A model generated the notes under the pieces. It searched no databases. It was not told the DNA's origin and worked only from the letters and a program-made list of their open reading frames with translations. A DNA stretch of 64,000 nucleotides from Straminergon stramineum (taxonomy: Eukaryota; Streptophyta; Bryopsida; Hypnales; Calliergonaceae). How positions within the stretch are numbered: the stretch's first letter is position 1; every line of letters starts with the position of its first letter. The stretch covers positions 5,396,501 to 5,460,500 of the forward strand of contig OY987269.1 in the NCBI GenBank assembly GCA_963920665.1, written 5' to 3'. Position numbers and translations under genes: made by a program. This document shows positions 23,045 to 45,655 of the stretch, one piece after another.

Positions 23045-23053
23045 TTTATTTAA
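23045..23053 (-). promoter_or_regulatory. Possible TATA box of the elongase gene
   Basis: On the minus strand the sequence TTAAATAAA lies about 90 bp upstream of the ATG at 22956, in otherwise GC-richer DNA. Position and sequence fit a TATA element, but the transcript start is not visible. Confidence 0.35.
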
Positions 23054-23407
23054 GAGGGGTTTTGAGCAGCTAGCTAGCTGGGATTTAATTTGGATCAGAC
23101 ATGGATCGACGATGACAACGGCGACGACGGGGCTGGCATATTTGGTGACTGTGATCGATTGCTCGCTAGCTTACGCGTGAGACTTTAAAGAACATTGACT
23201 TTGAGTGGTGTGAGAGTGTGAGGACTGAAGAGGCAAGCTTGTTTGGGATCGTCAGAGCAGGCAGTGAAGAATTTTATTTGTTGGATATGGTAGTTGGATC
23301 GTAGTACCTCGGCAATCCGAGGTAGCTCCAGTAGCAGGGTTGCCGCTGAAAATTTATAGCTGGCTTCAGGAGGCTAGGGAGTGCTTAGGGAGTGCAGCCA
23401 AAACGTG

Positions 23408-23556
23408 AATTTCGTTAAAGTGGCTCCATTCCAGCGCCAAGAATTGTGACATATTTGGAAAGTACATATAAGTCTAACATCTAGGATTCATATGGATTTC
23501 TATTTCTGGAAAGTGACAAAGTATTGGAATACTACCAATTTAACAGAATTGACAAT
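23408..23556. mobile_element. Short MITE, 'GGTATTCCA' family, copy 2
   Basis: Inverted arms TTTCGTTAAAGTGGCTCCAT and the complement TTCTGTTAAATTGGTAGTAT, related to the ends of the element at 3263-3422. Its right arm overlaps the direct repeat at 23504-23651. Confidence 0.5.
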
Positions 23557-23651
23557 TCAAGTTTTTTTGTGTAGGGGGAATGTCTGCAGATTTCTACAAA
23601 TATTTTGGTGCAAGATGAACCAACCTATTACCACCACCCCTACCAATTCCT
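23504..23651 (+). repeat. Direct repeat, copy 1 of 2
   Basis: About 148 bp, matched by 24400-24537. Shared blocks are GAAAGTGACAAA.TATTGGAAT and GATTTCTACAAATATTTTGG, followed by TTAC.ACCACCC. The copies are about 890 bp apart and have lost about a fifth of their positions. Confidence 0.65.
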
Positions 23652-24399
23652 AAAATTATGACATATTTGTATATTAAGGTTTAACATCTAGGAAGTGTCA
23701 TTAGAGAAAATTTGGACTCTGAAGAAGGCCTCTTAGAAAGCATGTAGGAGACCCCATTTTACATTTAAATTTGTACTTTGAGAAGAATGAAGACATGCTA
23801 ATCCCCTATTTCCGCCCATGTACTTTGTGTAAAGAATAATCATGATTTTACAAAGGTTTTCTTCCATTGGTTGTGGAAGAGATTGTAATATATTGCTATA
23901 TTATTCTCTATACAATTACCAAGGTTAATAATATTGGATCTAATTATATTCTATCATGTGATAAAGACCTTAGTACAACAATCTATAGGACAACTTTTGA
24001 ATGTGCGTGGTAGTGATGGTACCCTAACAATGTACATTGTATTGAAGTATTGGTCTATCATTCATTGTTTATTTGTAAACTTAGTGATTGGAGTGCTAAG
24101 CACTATGAAGTATGTACAAATGAATGTGGCTATGCACTTTTTCTTACCATGCGGTATATCATCATTGATGTCCTCACCATACTTAATAAAAAATTAAAAT
24201 ACTTTTATTAAAAAAAAAGCATAATCCAAGTTGTATAAGTTGGCATGTGTGATTTACATCACACAAGGTAGTGACATTTTTTGGTACCTTTAATAGGTTC
24301 CCCTATGACTCTTTTAATAGCTTTGCTTGTCAAAGTGAAGGGGCCTTCTCAAGAGTCCAAATTTCCTCTAATGATAGATTTATATTTCAAATCAAGTGT

Positions 24400-24537
24400 T
24401 CTAGAAAGTGACAAAATATTGGAATATGACCAATTTAACAAAGTTGATGGTCCAAGTTTAGGGATACGTTGGTAGATTTCTACAAATATTTTGGTGCAAG
24501 GTGAACCATCCTATTACTACCACCCTTCCCAATTCCT
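24400..24537 (+). repeat. Direct repeat, copy 2 of 2
   Basis: Partner of 23504-23651. The pair could be remnants of two insertions of one repeat, or of a duplicated segment. Neither end shows LTR-like TG...CA boundaries. Confidence 0.6.
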
Positions 24538-26613
24538 CCTTTATGTATTCGTGTAGTATATCCCTTCCTATTTGTTTGGGAGAGTTGTTAAAACCCATTT
24601 CAATGTAAGGTGTTGGATATTCCCTGCTAGTGTTATTTTTTTTACTTTCCTATACAAGGAAATGACAAATCCTTGGATAGTATATTTTGGCAATTCCTGC
24701 TCTTTTTTCTTGACTTCAATTTTAATCATAAAAATGATTTTTTAAAATTTGAGACTAACTCATGAAATGAAGCCTATTACATGATTCCTCCAATTTGAAA
24801 TTTTGAATTTTTTTCTAAAATTCAAATTTTTGTTGCATCTTGAACTTTGAGTCTATGATCAGGAGTTCTGATTTTTCTTTTATTGATATCTACACAAATC
24901 AACCAACATGTGAAAATCAGGCAGCTTCGGAGTTTATAGTGTTACAGCCCAGTCATTTCGTGATGAAAACAGTGTGGGATATATCACTAAATTAATCAAA
25001 TCAACTAATCAAGGGCTATATTAAGATCGCTGTTTGATGTGTAAGTTATTACTTGATCAGAGACAAATTAATTGAGTAAGAGACTGGATCAATTCATAAA
25101 AATGCCTCCATGCCCATGTGGATGCAATTGTCAACATAAATTTATTGAATGTCGGTGTTGAAAGGGATGTTCTACTGTAGTAATTAAGTTAACGTCTCAA
25201 GTGGGTGGTGGATGTTTAAGCTTAGATCTGTCATGGCTGACTGACAGGAAAAGCTCTAATGAGTACTGCGCGCCTTGTAGTGCAGTATACCTTAATGTGT
25301 CAGAATTTACAAGTTTTCAACATCCACCAGCTATATCTGTCATTTATATTTTTTAAATCTAACACTACTTTTTTCTTTTTTTCTTTTTTTTCTTTGCACA
25401 AATGAAACGGAATTTCATTGCAAGAAAAAATTGCAAACCAACCAGCCACATCTAAAACTATTTTGTGTTGTGTGACCTCCCATCACTTGCTAGAATGTGG
25501 TCTGTAAATCCACTTGTAAGAATGTCAGCTCTGCAATGAACTACCAGTGTCAGCTTCATTTGCATTCAATCTGTTCTACTTCGAATTTATAACTCTGCAC
25601 TGCTTTAGATTTGCATTGATAAGCCATACGAAGAGAGACTGTATTGACCCTTGAACGTCCGAAAGGTCCTTTGCAGTCATAAGTTATGTATGGTAACCAT
25701 TTGTTTTTGGAACAGTACCTGCCAAAAGCCTTCAAAGCACTGACGCAATTGTGGAGCGATGGAGTCTGACAAACTCAACCCTTTCAGAGAGTGCGAAAAT
25801 TCGCCCCAAGAATAGGCGCTGATTGCTGTAACAGATTGTGCATTAACTTAGATTTCTTGGAAGAATGCAAGACTACATATGAATGGGCTTTCTGACTTGC
25901 GAGAGAAGCACAGTCAACAATGCAAGCAATTTGCATTGTTGAACTCTGAATTTGAGTTGGATGCTACGATTGCAATCTTCTATTACTGTATTTAACAATA
26001 GTAGCATGGATGACGTGAAAGTCGCCACTATTGAATATAATAATGCAACATTAGTAGCATTGTGTGCACATTTAGGTATCAGTTAAATCCTTTTAAGAAC
26101 AACAATGATATTTGTGAAAAGTAGTTGAGAAAATTAATGGATTAGAAAGAAGAAACAGTTGCTCACTACTGAGAAAAATAACAAGTTTATTGGCTTTGTT
26201 CATGAACAAATCATAGCACCTTATAGCGAGGCCATTTCAAGGCAAATTTATCTTCGAATGTAATGCAGGTTTGTGATGACCATTTAGATCATCTTCCAAT
26301 GTTTTCCACAATGGTAAACTCTGCATCCCAGAACAATTTTCCAAGACAATTGCAAGCCTTTTCATGCATGTCTATGCTATTTCTAATCATCCAAAACTGA
26401 AGTTCTTGGCATGATCATTCTTGAATTTCTCTCTTTAACTCTCAATCTCACTGTAGTAGAAAAAATCCACAAAGCCACTAGGAGCAAATATCCCCATTCA
26501 AAAATGTCAATTCATTCAATTCTGATGCATTTAAACCTAAAAATATCTTGTGCATTTCTAAAATCTCACTACTGAATACTCTCATCGCAATAGAAAAAAT
26601 GAAAGCCACTATA
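24538..26613. other. Spacer; 3' flank of the UPF0193 gene
   Basis: No coding region recognised in 2 kb. Base composition is mixed, with no inverted repeat of note. Confidence 0.4.
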
Positions 26614-28005
26614 CTAGTAACCAGGCAATGGACACTCCTTCTCGTGATCCTTGTTGTAATTATGAGGTGATTTAAGTGGTGAACAATCTCTCACGGGTGA
26701 GCTCTCGCCATTCCCTGGAGTAGATTTTGATGGATAGTTTGACGAAGTCGTGTTAATTGTGTGTTCTGAATAACTATTGTCCATTTGTGGATGCACGATA
26801 TTTTCAAATCGACCGCATGGATCGCTACTGCTACTAGTCATGGGAGATCTTGCAGCAACAAAGTCAGGTGATTTACCCATTGAGTGACCGGCCTTCGAGA
26901 CTTTCTTTGAATTGCAGCAAGAACTGGATGTCAAATTCCTTGGAGGTTGTGGTTCAGTTATTGATGTTGCAATATCATCATCACTGGGCGTGGAAGCGCA
27001 ACATGCCACTGTTCTAATCACATTCGGTGTCAAAGAATCTAGTGTGTCAATGCGCCATGGATTTATCACCGGTAGAGTTGTTAGGGTTTTGTGTTGGTGC
27101 CCTAATGTTTGAGGAGGTGCTCCATTTGGCCGAGTGGAATGTGATGATCTCTCCCAGAATCGGGGGTCTTCATGGAGTTCCTGCATTGATGCAATGGAAG
27201 GATTGAATCTAAGGGATATGGTATTTGCATTGCGCCCTTGACCTCGAGCATATAAATTTTTTGAAGGAGCAGTGTAGGCAGAGATTGAAGGAGGCTTGGT
27301 TTTTATGGATTGGCAGTTCTCGTTTTCTTTCTTTTCTATTTTGGTGATGTTTTCATGGAGGAGCTTCATTTGACCCACTCGCTGTTGAATCTCAAACATG
27401 ATTTGGCTACGATACTGCTCCCCTTTTCCATATGCCTCCATTTCGCTCAGGAATGCTTCGCGGTCTTCAATTTCTCCTGCAATTGTGTTAAGCAGAAGCT
27501 CTTGTTCTTCGACGGATCCTTTCTTGGGTACCCGCCGCACTGGTTCTGCCACAGGATCAGGCCCAACATTACGGTTGCTCCAATAAAAAACTTCTTGCAA
27601 TCGAGCCTTCTCAGCATCATCCAACAAGGGGCCTTTGGGCATTGGTGGTAATTCAACTACGTAGGAATCATCTCGAATTTGTTGTAAGATCTTCGAAGCT
27701 CTTCGCCTTCGAGGAATGAAATCAATAGGGTGGAATTCGTTGCGATTGTAACCATTGTGACCAAAGTGCGGGACTTTCACTTCAAGTTTCTTCGGTGGAG
27801 GAGGCGGGAGGACAGGAAATTCAGGTAACCCATGTGTTGCAATGTACCGCAAAGTCTTGAGTTTATTGATCTGGGAGTAATCGTTGCCGCGGCTCCGAGC
27901 ATGGTTGTATCCGTTGTAGAGAGCAAACAAAGCTCGGCCTGCCTCTGTGTCACGGCCCACGGCGGCCCATGGATTGGGCAAATTCAAGGCAGGCTCACGC
28001 GCCAT
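26614..28005 (-). CDS. UPF0193 (EVG1/C22orf23-like) protein with long C-terminal extension
   Basis: An intronless frame of 463 aa starting at the ATG at 28005 (MAREPALNLPNPW). An in-frame GTG just upstream is not a plausible start in a plant. The family core lies at about residues 165-230: EEQELLLNTIAGEIEDREAF then EMEAYGKGEQYRSQIMFEIQ, matching the conserved pattern 'EI..R..FL.DME.LG.G..Y...I..EI' of UPF0193. The family is of unknown molecular function and is distributed in ciliated eukaryotes. Expression in moss sperm is therefore my inference. Before the core come a Pro-rich stretch (PVLPPPPPKK) and PRRRR. After it, about 230 residues are Ser/Thr/Pro/Asn-rich and look disordered, far longer than animal members of roughly 200 aa. 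The 5' flank carries tandem repeats (28116-28263). Confidence 0.8.
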   Translation of the reverse strand: MAREPALNLPNPWAAVGRDTEAGRALFALYNGYNHARSRGNDYSQINKLKTLRYIATHGLPEFPVLPPPPPKKLEVKVPHFGHNGYNRNEFHPIDFIPRRRRASKILQQIRDDSYVVELPPMPKGPLLDDAEKARLQEVFYWSNRNVGPDPVAEPVRRVPKKGSVEEQELLLNTIAGEIEDREAFLSEMEAYGKGEQYRSQIMFEIQQRVGQMKLLHENITKIEKKENENCQSIKTKPPSISAYTAPSKNLYARGQGRNANTISLRFNPSIASMQELHEDPRFWERSSHSTRPNGAPPQTLGHQHKTLTTLPVINPWRIDTLDSLTPNVIRTVACCASTPSDDDIATSITEPQPPRNLTSSSCCNSKKVSKAGHSMGKSPDFVAARSPMTSSSSDPCGRFENIVHPQMDNSYSEHTINTTSSNYPSKSTPGNGESSPVRDCSPLKSPHNYNKDHEKECPLPGY

Positions 28006-28115
28006 GGCAAGCACCCTAAACCCTAATTGATGGGACCTTTTTCAATCAATCAATGCAATTTGCCAAACCCTAAATAAGGTCATTAAGCAAGCTTTCATTA
28101 TTTGGTAGGCAATAA

Positions 28116-28263
28116 TGTCAATTCATCATTTAGTTACAATTTCCTCCAAGCTTTAATCAGTATGCTACAATGTCAATCCATTATTTAGTTGCAATTTTCT
28201 CCAAGCTTTAATTGGTATGCTACAATGCCAATTCATTATTAGTTAACAATTTCCTCCACTACA
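28116..28263 (-). repeat. 55-bp tandem repeat upstream of the UPF0193 gene
   Basis: Units begin at 28116, 28171 and 28226 (TGTCAATTCATCATTTAGTT and variants), with an exact 55-bp period and the third unit partial. Each unit holds 'aatttcctccaagctttaat' and 'tatgctacaa'. The array lies about 110-260 bp upstream of the ATG, so probably in the promoter or 5' leader. Confidence 0.8.
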
Positions 28264-29782
28264 ATGAGGCTTGTTTGCCTTTATTTGTATCACTTGAAAA
28301 ATCCCATGCTTCTATGGATAAATATTTGATTCTAGTGAGGCTTGAATTTTGAATTTTGGATGGGAGTTGGACCTTAAGTGCATGAAGGTGGATAGGCTGC
28401 AATTGAAGTTAGATGGGCAATTGATAGGAGATGACTTGCATTTTGCCACTTTGAAAGACTTTCCATTTTAGCTCTGAAGTTACACTTTGATATGACATTG
28501 GAGAGATACATCTTTGTTATTCATACATAATTTATCAAGTTTTAATGTTTTGAATTCTAGGATGAATTCCAATACTATCTATACATTAAAAGGCAATTAG
28601 GGCTTTGCAAACCATTCTTGGGAAGAAATGGAAATGGATAGAAGAATAGTCGTGATTCAAAATTGAGATGAAGATGCTCAACAATAATTGAAAATCCTTT
28701 CAAGTCACCAATTATATATTATATTTTAAAACCTTCTAGGGAAACTAAACTATTTGTGGTTTCATTCAACCAATGTCTTGTAGATATATGTGGATATTAT
28801 TGACCTTTAATAGACAATTCTTGTTGATTGTTGAATAGAGTGTCTATAATGATGCATCCATGATATGTATAGATTTAAAATGAAACAAAACTCCCAAAGT
28901 GATTTGTTGAAGGACTTTCTTGCTTTACAAAAATAATAGGGTAGGCATACTCATTATAGACCTTCTTTCCAAGTGCATCCCTATCTACATATGTCTAATA
29001 TTTCAAAGGCTAACACATTGAATAGATGTAGGTAGGGGCTCAATTGGGAAGAGGGCTGGACTTTAGGAAGGTTCATTATGGATATGTATACTTCAACTAG
29101 ATAAAAAGATTGGTAGAGATTGTCATGAGAACACTCTAAAATTCATAGTTTAACTCTTCCTATCCATAAATAGCCTTGAATGTTTTTGTCCAAAGAAATC
29201 AACATTCAAGAAGTTTTGAAGTTCCAATAGAAAATTCCCTTCACAATAGAAAGATAGTTTCCCACACGCATTGTCAATAAGTGACAAATGTAATTACCTT
29301 TAAACCAAACCTTGCATTATTTAGAATCTACAAAATTTTATTTTAAATCTTGAAATTCTCTAGGTAACTACCCTTTCAAACTACTACTCACACTCCTTCA
29401 CTCCTTTATATATTGTTTTGATATAAAAATGTTATCTTTATCCATTGTTTACTATATATTCAAGCTAAACCTTACATATGGCATTGAATTTTTGGCATGT
29501 AAAGAACCAAGCAATCCATCTTAAATATGCAAGTAGGTATAGATTTATTTATTCATCTACATTTTATAGAGTGTTCTACTTGTTCTTTCGTTGTCTTGTT
29601 CACTACAATTTAAATTGAATTTTTTCTACTAGTATTGAGTCATATAATGTCATCTAGTACATGTTCAATATTAAAATATGACAAAGGTTTCTATATTTTG
29701 GTAATAATTACTTGAATTAAGTAATGAAATGATTTTTTTCTAAAATAAATCTTGTAGATTACTTGGTACAACAAAAAAATAC
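28264..29782. other. AT-rich spacer
   Basis: No gene or clear repeat structure recognised. Confidence 0.4.
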
Positions 29783-29786
29783 TTAA

Positions 29787-30740
29787 CCCCTAAATGGATT
29801 TGACTATGTTTTCACCCAAACTGCTGCCAAACTGCCATTTCTAGTACAAGTATCAAATTTCAGAAAAAAAAACATTTTTGGACACATATAACTATAGGAT
29901 CTTGTATTAAACTGGTTTGAGAAGGTGTGGGAAAAATTTCAGAAATTTCCACCGTGTGGATTGCAAGATATTAGCATTTGAAACTTTGAATGGACAAAAA
30001 TCCTTTTTTTGGCCATGCGAAAAAATGGGCAACTACACTTCTCAAGGTTACATTTGTATGAAAAAATTACAAAATGGTGGTGCTTCTTTGGATTCATTTT
30101 TCAAGTCAAATTGGCTAGGTGCTTGAAAAAATTTGGATAATTTGGAATTGTACAACATATAGGAAAAAAATAGTAGGTAGAAAGAATTAGAGAATGATTC
30201 AAATTACTAATTAATTGTTCAGAATTTAATTATGGAATTGAAAAATGCCAATTCCAATGGTTGTAATGTTTTAATTAAAAATCTACATCCTATGATTTTA
30301 TTTTATTTTATCAAAATATTGAAAATTGAGTTGAAATAAGGGACTTCAAAGTTTATTTTAGAGTACAGAATCCATAACTATCTGCAAAGTAAAACTCCTC
30401 ATAACTTTCATCTCATGAATCAAAATGGAATGATTAAAAGCTTCCCATGTGGGTTCCCATGTCAATATAAATTTAGAAAACCAATTTCAAATTTTTATTT
30501 TTAAAAAAAGTGATTTTCAAAAAAATTTGTGGGGGTTGCCTGCTAAGCAATGAAAATGACATATCATACAATAACTTTTGAACCATATAATCAAAAGTTA
30601 CGAAAAATTTGGGACCTTAAAGCTACTCCTTAGTCACATGTTGTGTGAAAATTTCAAAGAAAAAGAATAAAAACTTTGTTCGTAGTGAGTTGCCCTAAAT
30701 TTCTATGTTGCCAAAAAACTGCAATTTGGGCATTTAGGGG
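29787..30740. mobile_element. TTAA/CCCCTAAA element, copy H
   Basis: 954 bp, flanked by TTAA on both sides (29783-29786 and 30741-30744). Ends are CCCCTAAATGG and complement CCCCTAAATGCCC. The interior at 30340-30680 is colinear with copy C. The frame at 29917-30126 is not a known protein. Confidence 0.75.
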
Positions 30741-30744
30741 TTAA

Positions 30745-32447
30745 TGATAAGTAACACCATGCATCTAAAATTTTGTATCTTCAATATATGGTTAAAAAAT
30801 TGAATTTTGTTTTCCTTGTAGTTAGGTGTTTTTTTGCCAAATAGATAGTAAGAATTTATTTCAATTGATATTACAACTTTAGTTTGAGATTATATGATTT
30901 GGTTCAATAGAAGCCTAACTTAATGAATTCATTAATAGGATTTTGTGGGTCCAATTCAACTTACATACACAAATGCATTTTTCTATCTATTTTAAAATAT
31001 CCAATAAGATAGACATGTTGATAGAATTAGTTTTTGCTAAATAAAAATAATTTATTCATTAAAGAAAAAATGAATTTAATCCCTAAAAATCCTTTGCATT
31101 TGAGCAAAAAGATAAAGACATGGCCAAATTAATCCCTAAAGCTATTTTAAATCCATAATAGTTATGGATTGTTATAGCAACCTGAAGTGAAGTAATAAAA
31201 GATGTTTTTTTGCATGCATAGGTCTCACTCATGCAATGCCTTGAAGATGTAAATTTTTTATGTATCATTGTAGCGCAAGTCAAGAATGAGATCCCATGGT
31301 TAAAAATATTTCAAAATGCATACAAATTTATTTACAATTCTTTTTGTCCAAAGTGTTGTTTTTATACAATTTTGAGAGCATTTTCTTGTTTTAGATTCAA
31401 AGAGCTTTAGGAGTTAAGATTGAGATTTCCTTACAAAAAGAAATTCATCCATAGGATCTTGCTCTAACTTAACTTCACTTAACATATGCATTGGAAAAAT
31501 TGAAATTGAAATTCTTGACCATCTTCTAGATCCCAATATCCAAAGACAAAGTCTTTTTTCTTCACTTTAGTCCCATTGTTAATTCTTTCTTCAGAAGTCA
31601 ATAAGAACCAAAATATATGGAATTCTATTTTCATCCTTTGATATATGTACTTTTTATTGAAAACTACTATAATAAAAATAAAAATTTGAATAGGCTTACC
31701 TTGTATACTTTGGCTTCTAATGTTTTATTTTCGTAATTATAAAAATATATAATAAATATCTTTACATTCTAAACTATAATATATCTTGTGGATAATTTTT
31801 TTATATTTTAAAAAACATTTTGTATTTGATTTGAATTTTTATAATGTTTTAATTAAAAATTCACTATAATTTCAAACTTTTGCAAAAATAAAGTGAAGTT
31901 CACATTACTTATAGAAGACATGTGATTTTGTCTTTGAGAAATAAGTATAAAAATTTTCATAAGTAAAAAATAATTACATACATAATGCAGGGATTTTGAA
32001 GTTCAAGTTTGTGGTCATAAATCTGTCCTTTTGAAGTTAACCATATAGAGAAATTGTCAACAATTTGGGTCTTTGGATGATTTCAGGAGGGGTTGTAGGA
32101 TAGGGAAAAGTATTTTTTCATCCAATTTTTATTTGGGGAGTTATTTGAGTGCATTTAAAGGGAATAGTGATGAATATTCCCTTGCTACTGTAATATTCAT
32201 TTTTCAAAAGAAGAAGATGCTTATTCCATAGATCACCCATGTATTGTATTTTGGTCACTTTTATTGTATACTCTTGATGTGAATTTTTGCTATAAAAATG
32301 ATGTTTTTGAAATTTGTACCCAACTAATGAAATTAAATTTATCAAGTGTAGTTTCTGCTCCAATTGGAAAATTCTTAAAATTCTCTTAAAATTCATTCAT
32401 TTAGAGTTGCAAAATGGCACCAAGTGAAGGATTGGAAGGCCTGAAAC
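30745..32447. other. AT-rich spacer with a dispersed repeat copy
   Basis: The segment at about 31770-32040 is a diverged copy of 11520-11790 (shared 'gaagacatgtga.tt..tctttgagaaat' pattern). Nothing else is recognised. Confidence 0.4.
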
Positions 32448-32569
32448 CGTGGTCATGAGCCCGTCCTTTCAGAGGTCTGAATCCGTGAATTCGCTGACAA
32501 AAATAAAAAATTTCAACGAATTTTTACCTTCGGACGATTACCGTCGACTATTGGACGGAGCTCGACGAT

Positions 32570-32686
32570 ATGTCGACGACGTCCATCCCAGAAGAGCAAC
32601 TCCCCAAACTGCTCTGCCCGCCGGCCTTGCAAGCGCAACAGAGGATCAAGCGCACAGGACAAGGCGAGAATTCTCAGTTTAAGTGA
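32570..32686 (+). other. Upstream ORF in the TBCD leader
   Basis: A complete 38-codon frame (MSTTSIPEEQL... ending GENSQFK) closes 61 bp before the TBCD start and lies in GC-rich, exon-like sequence. It resembles no protein I know. If the leader is transcribed it would act as a uORF. It could also be an unrelated leftover frame. Confidence 0.35.
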
Positions 32687-32747
32687 AGAGGAGCAACTCA
32701 GTTGTTGTTGCATCATTTTCTCCAAATTAGGTCAACTTAGGTCAGCG

Positions 32748-43090
<10,343 letters not shown>

Positions 43091-44439
43091 TCTTGAGGTG
43101 AAAATGTCGATGAAGATTTAACTACGATGGAAATGCTTGTCAATTCCAGGTACTTATACTTCGGTGCCAACAGGAGAATTCTGAGCTTTAGGTTCTTAGT
43201 ATTCTTGTCAGCACATGCTTTTTCGTGCGAGGAATTGCTTTTCCGTAAGGTTTTCATCATAGTTCCGTTCTCTGAATCTTACAGAGTTAAAGGTGGAGCG
43301 AATTACAAGCTGTGGGATGGATATTTGAGTACGCGCTTGGGGGTCTGTGCCCGAACCGGGATTCTTCTTTCACGCTGATGCTCAAGAGTTGGGACTCATC
43401 AGCAATCATTCCAGCTAATTGGGTTTCCAAGCATTCCAGGCAAGGATATTACGCCTGGCGGTGTATTTTTCGCTCAGGCTCTATATATAACTTTTGTGTA
43501 CGTCAAAACAGTGTGCTGACGAGACCAGGGAAACGGCTTATGTAGAATCCTGGTAACGGATTGATCGTTGTGCATGGAAAGGTAGTTGTGGTAGTTTGTT
43601 GAAGCTTTTGCTGAATCAATCTTATCGAGTCAATGTTTTTTCTTGTGACTGGAATTGCTTTTTCCTGGACTGCAATAGTAGAGTGATTTAATGAGAAACT
43701 GCAATCATGTATACCTGTAGCCATGCATCGATGGCATCGGAGTGGTGTGTATGTACGAAAATTAATGCTATATGGATGAATTCCTCTTAATCCTTGCTAA
43801 CGACACTGCCCCTCAAAGGGGGCACATGAAATTCTCAATGCACTCAGCATGTTCTCTTTGTACATAACAATTGTTATCCTGTATGTCATGAAATGTAGCC
43901 CTTCATTTTGTCCGTCTTTCAATTCTTATTCTATATTGCATTTTCATTTTATCAACTTTATTGTGGGGTATGGCAAGGTATGGTACACTGAAATCACATT
44001 GAGTTGTTTGTGTTCTAAATTGAGGTTTCGGTACCACTCTTACAATGCTTAGTTGCAGAATGGGGTCAAAAAATCTATAGCTCCATTTGAGCTCGAAAAA
44101 GATTTGACCCTTCTTGTGGCTTGGAGATGCAAAGGTGAGGAGCAAATCTCTATTTTGGGGTCATTGAAGAAATTTGGTGTCATTAGATTGTATGCAATTA
44201 TGATAGCTCAAAGTTGCATAGGTAGGCCCAATAGCTCAATTTAGGGAGGAAACTCAAAGTGATTAGAATTCATACATTCGTAATCTTTTATCCTTTTTTT
44301 TAATATGATGAATAAAATCTCAATCTAGTGTAAGAAACAAAAGGGGGGAAATGGTGATGTTCCATGACTTATTCAATATCATTGTTCTATTCAAGTGTTA
44401 GAAGGGTCTTTTTTTCTCTTTTGGTTAGCTTTCTAAACC
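43091..44439 (+). other. TBCD 3' flank and spacer
   Basis: The first 400-600 bp probably hold the 3' UTR of TBCD. No separate gene is supported. The short frames at 43127-44244 are in random phase with no family likeness. Confidence 0.4.
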
Positions 44440-44499
44440 TAGGATCTACATTCAATCTACATTTAATCTTAAGGCAAAGACTTAACATACTCTTTAAAA

Positions 44500-45135
44500 T
44501 TTATTTGATTCATTCTATTTCAATTAGTGATGTAAAAATTTTGGAGCTTCCTCTTTTATGGACAACCATTGCATCTTCTTAAGGAAACAAGTGATTGGGT
44601 TTGTTTTTTAACTTGGTTTTCACAATTTAAAAAAAGAAAGGTCAACAAGGTTCAATTTGCTTGTTGGAACAATCTCACCATTGAGATTAGTGTGTTTCAA
44701 TTCCATCTTAGAGCTTTCAATGATTTAGTTTTTCCTTCTATCTCATATGTACTTCCACTTAACAACTTTTAGAAGACTAAAAATGAAGTTGTTATTTTCA
44801 AATTTTTTTAGATTCTCAACTCAATTCTTCAAGATAAAAAAATCAAAAATCAAATTGTCTAGTGCAAAAATTTCAAGTTAAAAATATTCAAAGTCTTGGA
44901 ATCTAATCACAAGAAGCAAAAAGATTGTTTTCTTCACTTTCAACACAAATTTGTTGCAATCTATGCAGTCAAAGTTTCTAAAGTTTCTCCCGTTCATTCT
45001 CATACCATTAGAGTGAAAGATCCCTTGGATGGATATGCAAAAAATTAAAAAAATTCAATTCTTTGCTCTTTGCAAAGTAGAAATGGTATTTTTTATTACT
45101 TTGTAATGGAAAAAATTCCTTGGGTCTTTAGAGGA
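44500..45135. mobile_element. TTAA/CCCCTAAA element, partial copy G
   Basis: Colinear with copy B interior: both carry AACAATCTCACCATTG.GATT and, further on, TGTGTTTCAA..C.ATCTTAGAGCT. The right end, CTTTAGAGG-ATAA (45127-45139), is degenerate. I did not find the left end. Confidence 0.5.
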
Positions 45136-45160
45136 TAAACCAAGAATGGATATCCCCAAC

Positions 45161-45301
45161 TAAGGTAGGAGGCTCTTGAAGTGTCCATTTAAGCCTACCT
45201 AACTCATCTTTGACAGTAATAGATATTTCAAACAATATGTCATTCATTCCTAGATAGGATTTGCAATTAGAACCCAGACACTTGAAGAGCCTCCTATCTT
45301 A
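45161..45301. mobile_element. 141-bp MITE with AGGAGGCTCTT arms
   Basis: Terminal arms TAAGGTAGGAGGCTCTTGAA and the complement TAAGATAGGAGGCTCTTCAA, about 26 bp with two mismatches. A TA target site is possible (TA at both extremes). Confidence 0.65.
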
Positions 45302-45655
45302 GTGCATTTCCTTCTATCTACTTCCCAAATTATATTGTTTACTTACTAAATAGGTAATGTAAGAAAAATTGTTGAGTACAACATAAAACCCCTTTGTGAG
45401 TTTGTAGGTACTTTCAACTGCTAATTCAAAAAAGAAGAATGAAAACATATATTACTATGTTTTCAAAAAATATAAATATTTTAGAAATATAATAAGGGCC
45501 ACACATGTCCTTTGTCTAGGAAGACAAATTTTAGTTTAAAAATGAAAGTAGAAACATTTTTTTTTTAAAATTATAATTTCTATGAATTTTTTAAGTGAAT
45601 TTTTAGAAAAAACCCAAATTATTCATAAATAGGGGACATTAGCATCCTAGTTTAA

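Noticed and set aside
28006..28014. Start of the UPF0193 frame at 28014
   Set aside because: The codon there is GTG. The first ATG in frame is at 28005.
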